From an uncultured Lachnospiraceae bacterium (GTDB taxonomy: Bacteria; Bacillota; Clostridia; Lachnospirales; Lachnospiraceae): a DNA stretch of 64,000 nucleotides. The notes beneath the pieces are model-generated. The model was not told the origin of the DNA and did not search any database. It saw only the letters and a program-made list of their open reading frames with translations. This document shows positions 63,651-64,000 of this stretch, piece after piece. The translations under genes and the position numbers were made by a program. Numbering within the stretch: position 1 is the stretch's first letter; each line of letters starts with the position of its first letter. Location: contig CAJUPJ010000005.1 in NCBI GenBank assembly GCA_910588655.1, forward strand, positions 35,965 to 99,964. Direction: 5' to 3'.

Positions 63651-64000
63651 TCAGGCAATACCAAACTTGTCCTTTATAACCCTGACTTCGCTTTCAAGAT
63701 ATTTAAGACGCATAAACATAATTTCTTTCTCATTATTCGTTTTTGCAACCTCTTCCATCTTTCTGTATAAATCAAGATGGCCTTCTGCAACCAGCCTTAT
63801 ATTATCCCTGATTTCATTTTCCAGAATAAACCTTGTAGTATCCATACTCTTCTCAATATTTTCAAATCTCTTGTCAAAGGTTGTCCTTAACTCATTAATT
63901 TCATCTTTAAGTTCTGTTCTTACACCAGCTATTTCATCTTTCAGCTCTGTTCTTACACCAGCTATTTCATCTTTCAGCTCTGTTCTTACACCAGCTATTT
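63651..64000 (-). CDS. Coiled-coil protein with tandem ELKDEIAGVRT repeats, partial
   Basis: The frame runs from a stop at 63651 through the right edge, so the start is missing. At least three perfect or near-perfect 11-residue units ELKDEIAGVRT are encoded by a 33-bp tandem repeat (about 63900-64000), followed by ELRTTFDKRFENIEKSMDTT and a charged helical C-terminus ending VIKDKFGIA. Strong heptad-like helical character. Such repeats in Lachnospiraceae resemble short coiled-coil proteins of unknown function. The repeat array probably continues beyond the window. Confidence 0.75.
   Translation of the reverse strand, partial: IAGVRTELKDEIAGVRTELKDEIAGVRTELKDEINELRTTFDKRFENIEKSMDTTRFILENEIRDNIRLVAEGHLDLYRKMEEVAKTNNEKEIMFMRLKYLESEVRVIKDKFGIA

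Noticed and set aside
63900..64000. CRISPR-like repeat array at right edge
   Set aside because: Contiguous 33-bp coding repeats with no spacers, giving an 11-residue coiled-coil unit.

Overview
The window comes from an AT-rich, low-GC Gram-positive genome, most likely a motile Lachnospiraceae-type gut Firmicute (Clostridia). This is inferred from strong AGGAGG-type ribosome sites, several TTG/GTG starts, a chemotaxis set (CheW, three methyl-accepting proteins, CheX), HprK, a bile-salt-hydrolase-like enzyme, a GH31 alpha-xylosidase and a PrsA-type foldase. No rRNA, tRNA, insertion sequence or CRISPR array was seen. Species was not determined.

Region 1 (1-7002, minus strand) is a compact four-gene operon, cut by the left edge. 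In transcription order it encodes a membrane-anchored von Willebrand A (VWA) protein, a four-helix membrane protein, a tubulin/FtsZ-like GTPase and a very large protein whose C-terminal half carries the motifs of an actin/Hsp70-fold ATPase. An actin-like and a tubulin-like protein in one operon with a VWA protein and a membrane subunit looks like a little-described membrane-associated machine, and is the best candidate here for a new system.

Region 2 (7343-17782) is an antigen-type locus. Four paralogous secreted proteins (about 430-500 aa) and two near-identical BspA-type leucine-rich lipoproteins are arranged so that two copies of the pair 'secreted protein then lipoprotein' point away from a central tyrosine recombinase that has a zinc ribbon. 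The 173-174 bp in front of the two recombinase-flanking genes form an inverted repeat with a 50-bp perfect block. The layout is that of a DNA-inversion (phase-variation) cassette.

Region 3 (17866-33694) is mixed: an Rpn-family nuclease, a Fur-family regulator with its own candidate operator and a ZnuA-type lipoprotein, an ECF sigma/anti-sigma pair, alpha-xylosidase and a C39-like peptidase, a YtrA-type GntR/ABC exporter operon with a long palindromic operator, a chemoreceptor, a bile salt hydrolase-like enzyme, an AraC regulator, a HAD phosphatase and a membrane protein.

Region 4 (33839-45058) holds two small proteins of unknown function, cheW and chemoreceptor genes (one frameshifted), a YtvI-like permease, two linked CobW-family GTPases (one fused to a YcgQ-like domain, one with a His/Cys-rich repeat), an rRNA methyltransferase-like protein, an ATPase remnant and cheX.

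Region 5 (45244-64000) is mostly housekeeping: prsA-mfd-pth, an HD-domain protein with a degraded GYP motif, hprK, uvrC, a broken beta-lactamase-like gene, an FtsH protease fused in frame to a Cof-type HAD phosphatase, pyrG, a GHL10-type glycosidase, a polysaccharide deacetylase and a partial coiled-coil repeat protein at the right edge.
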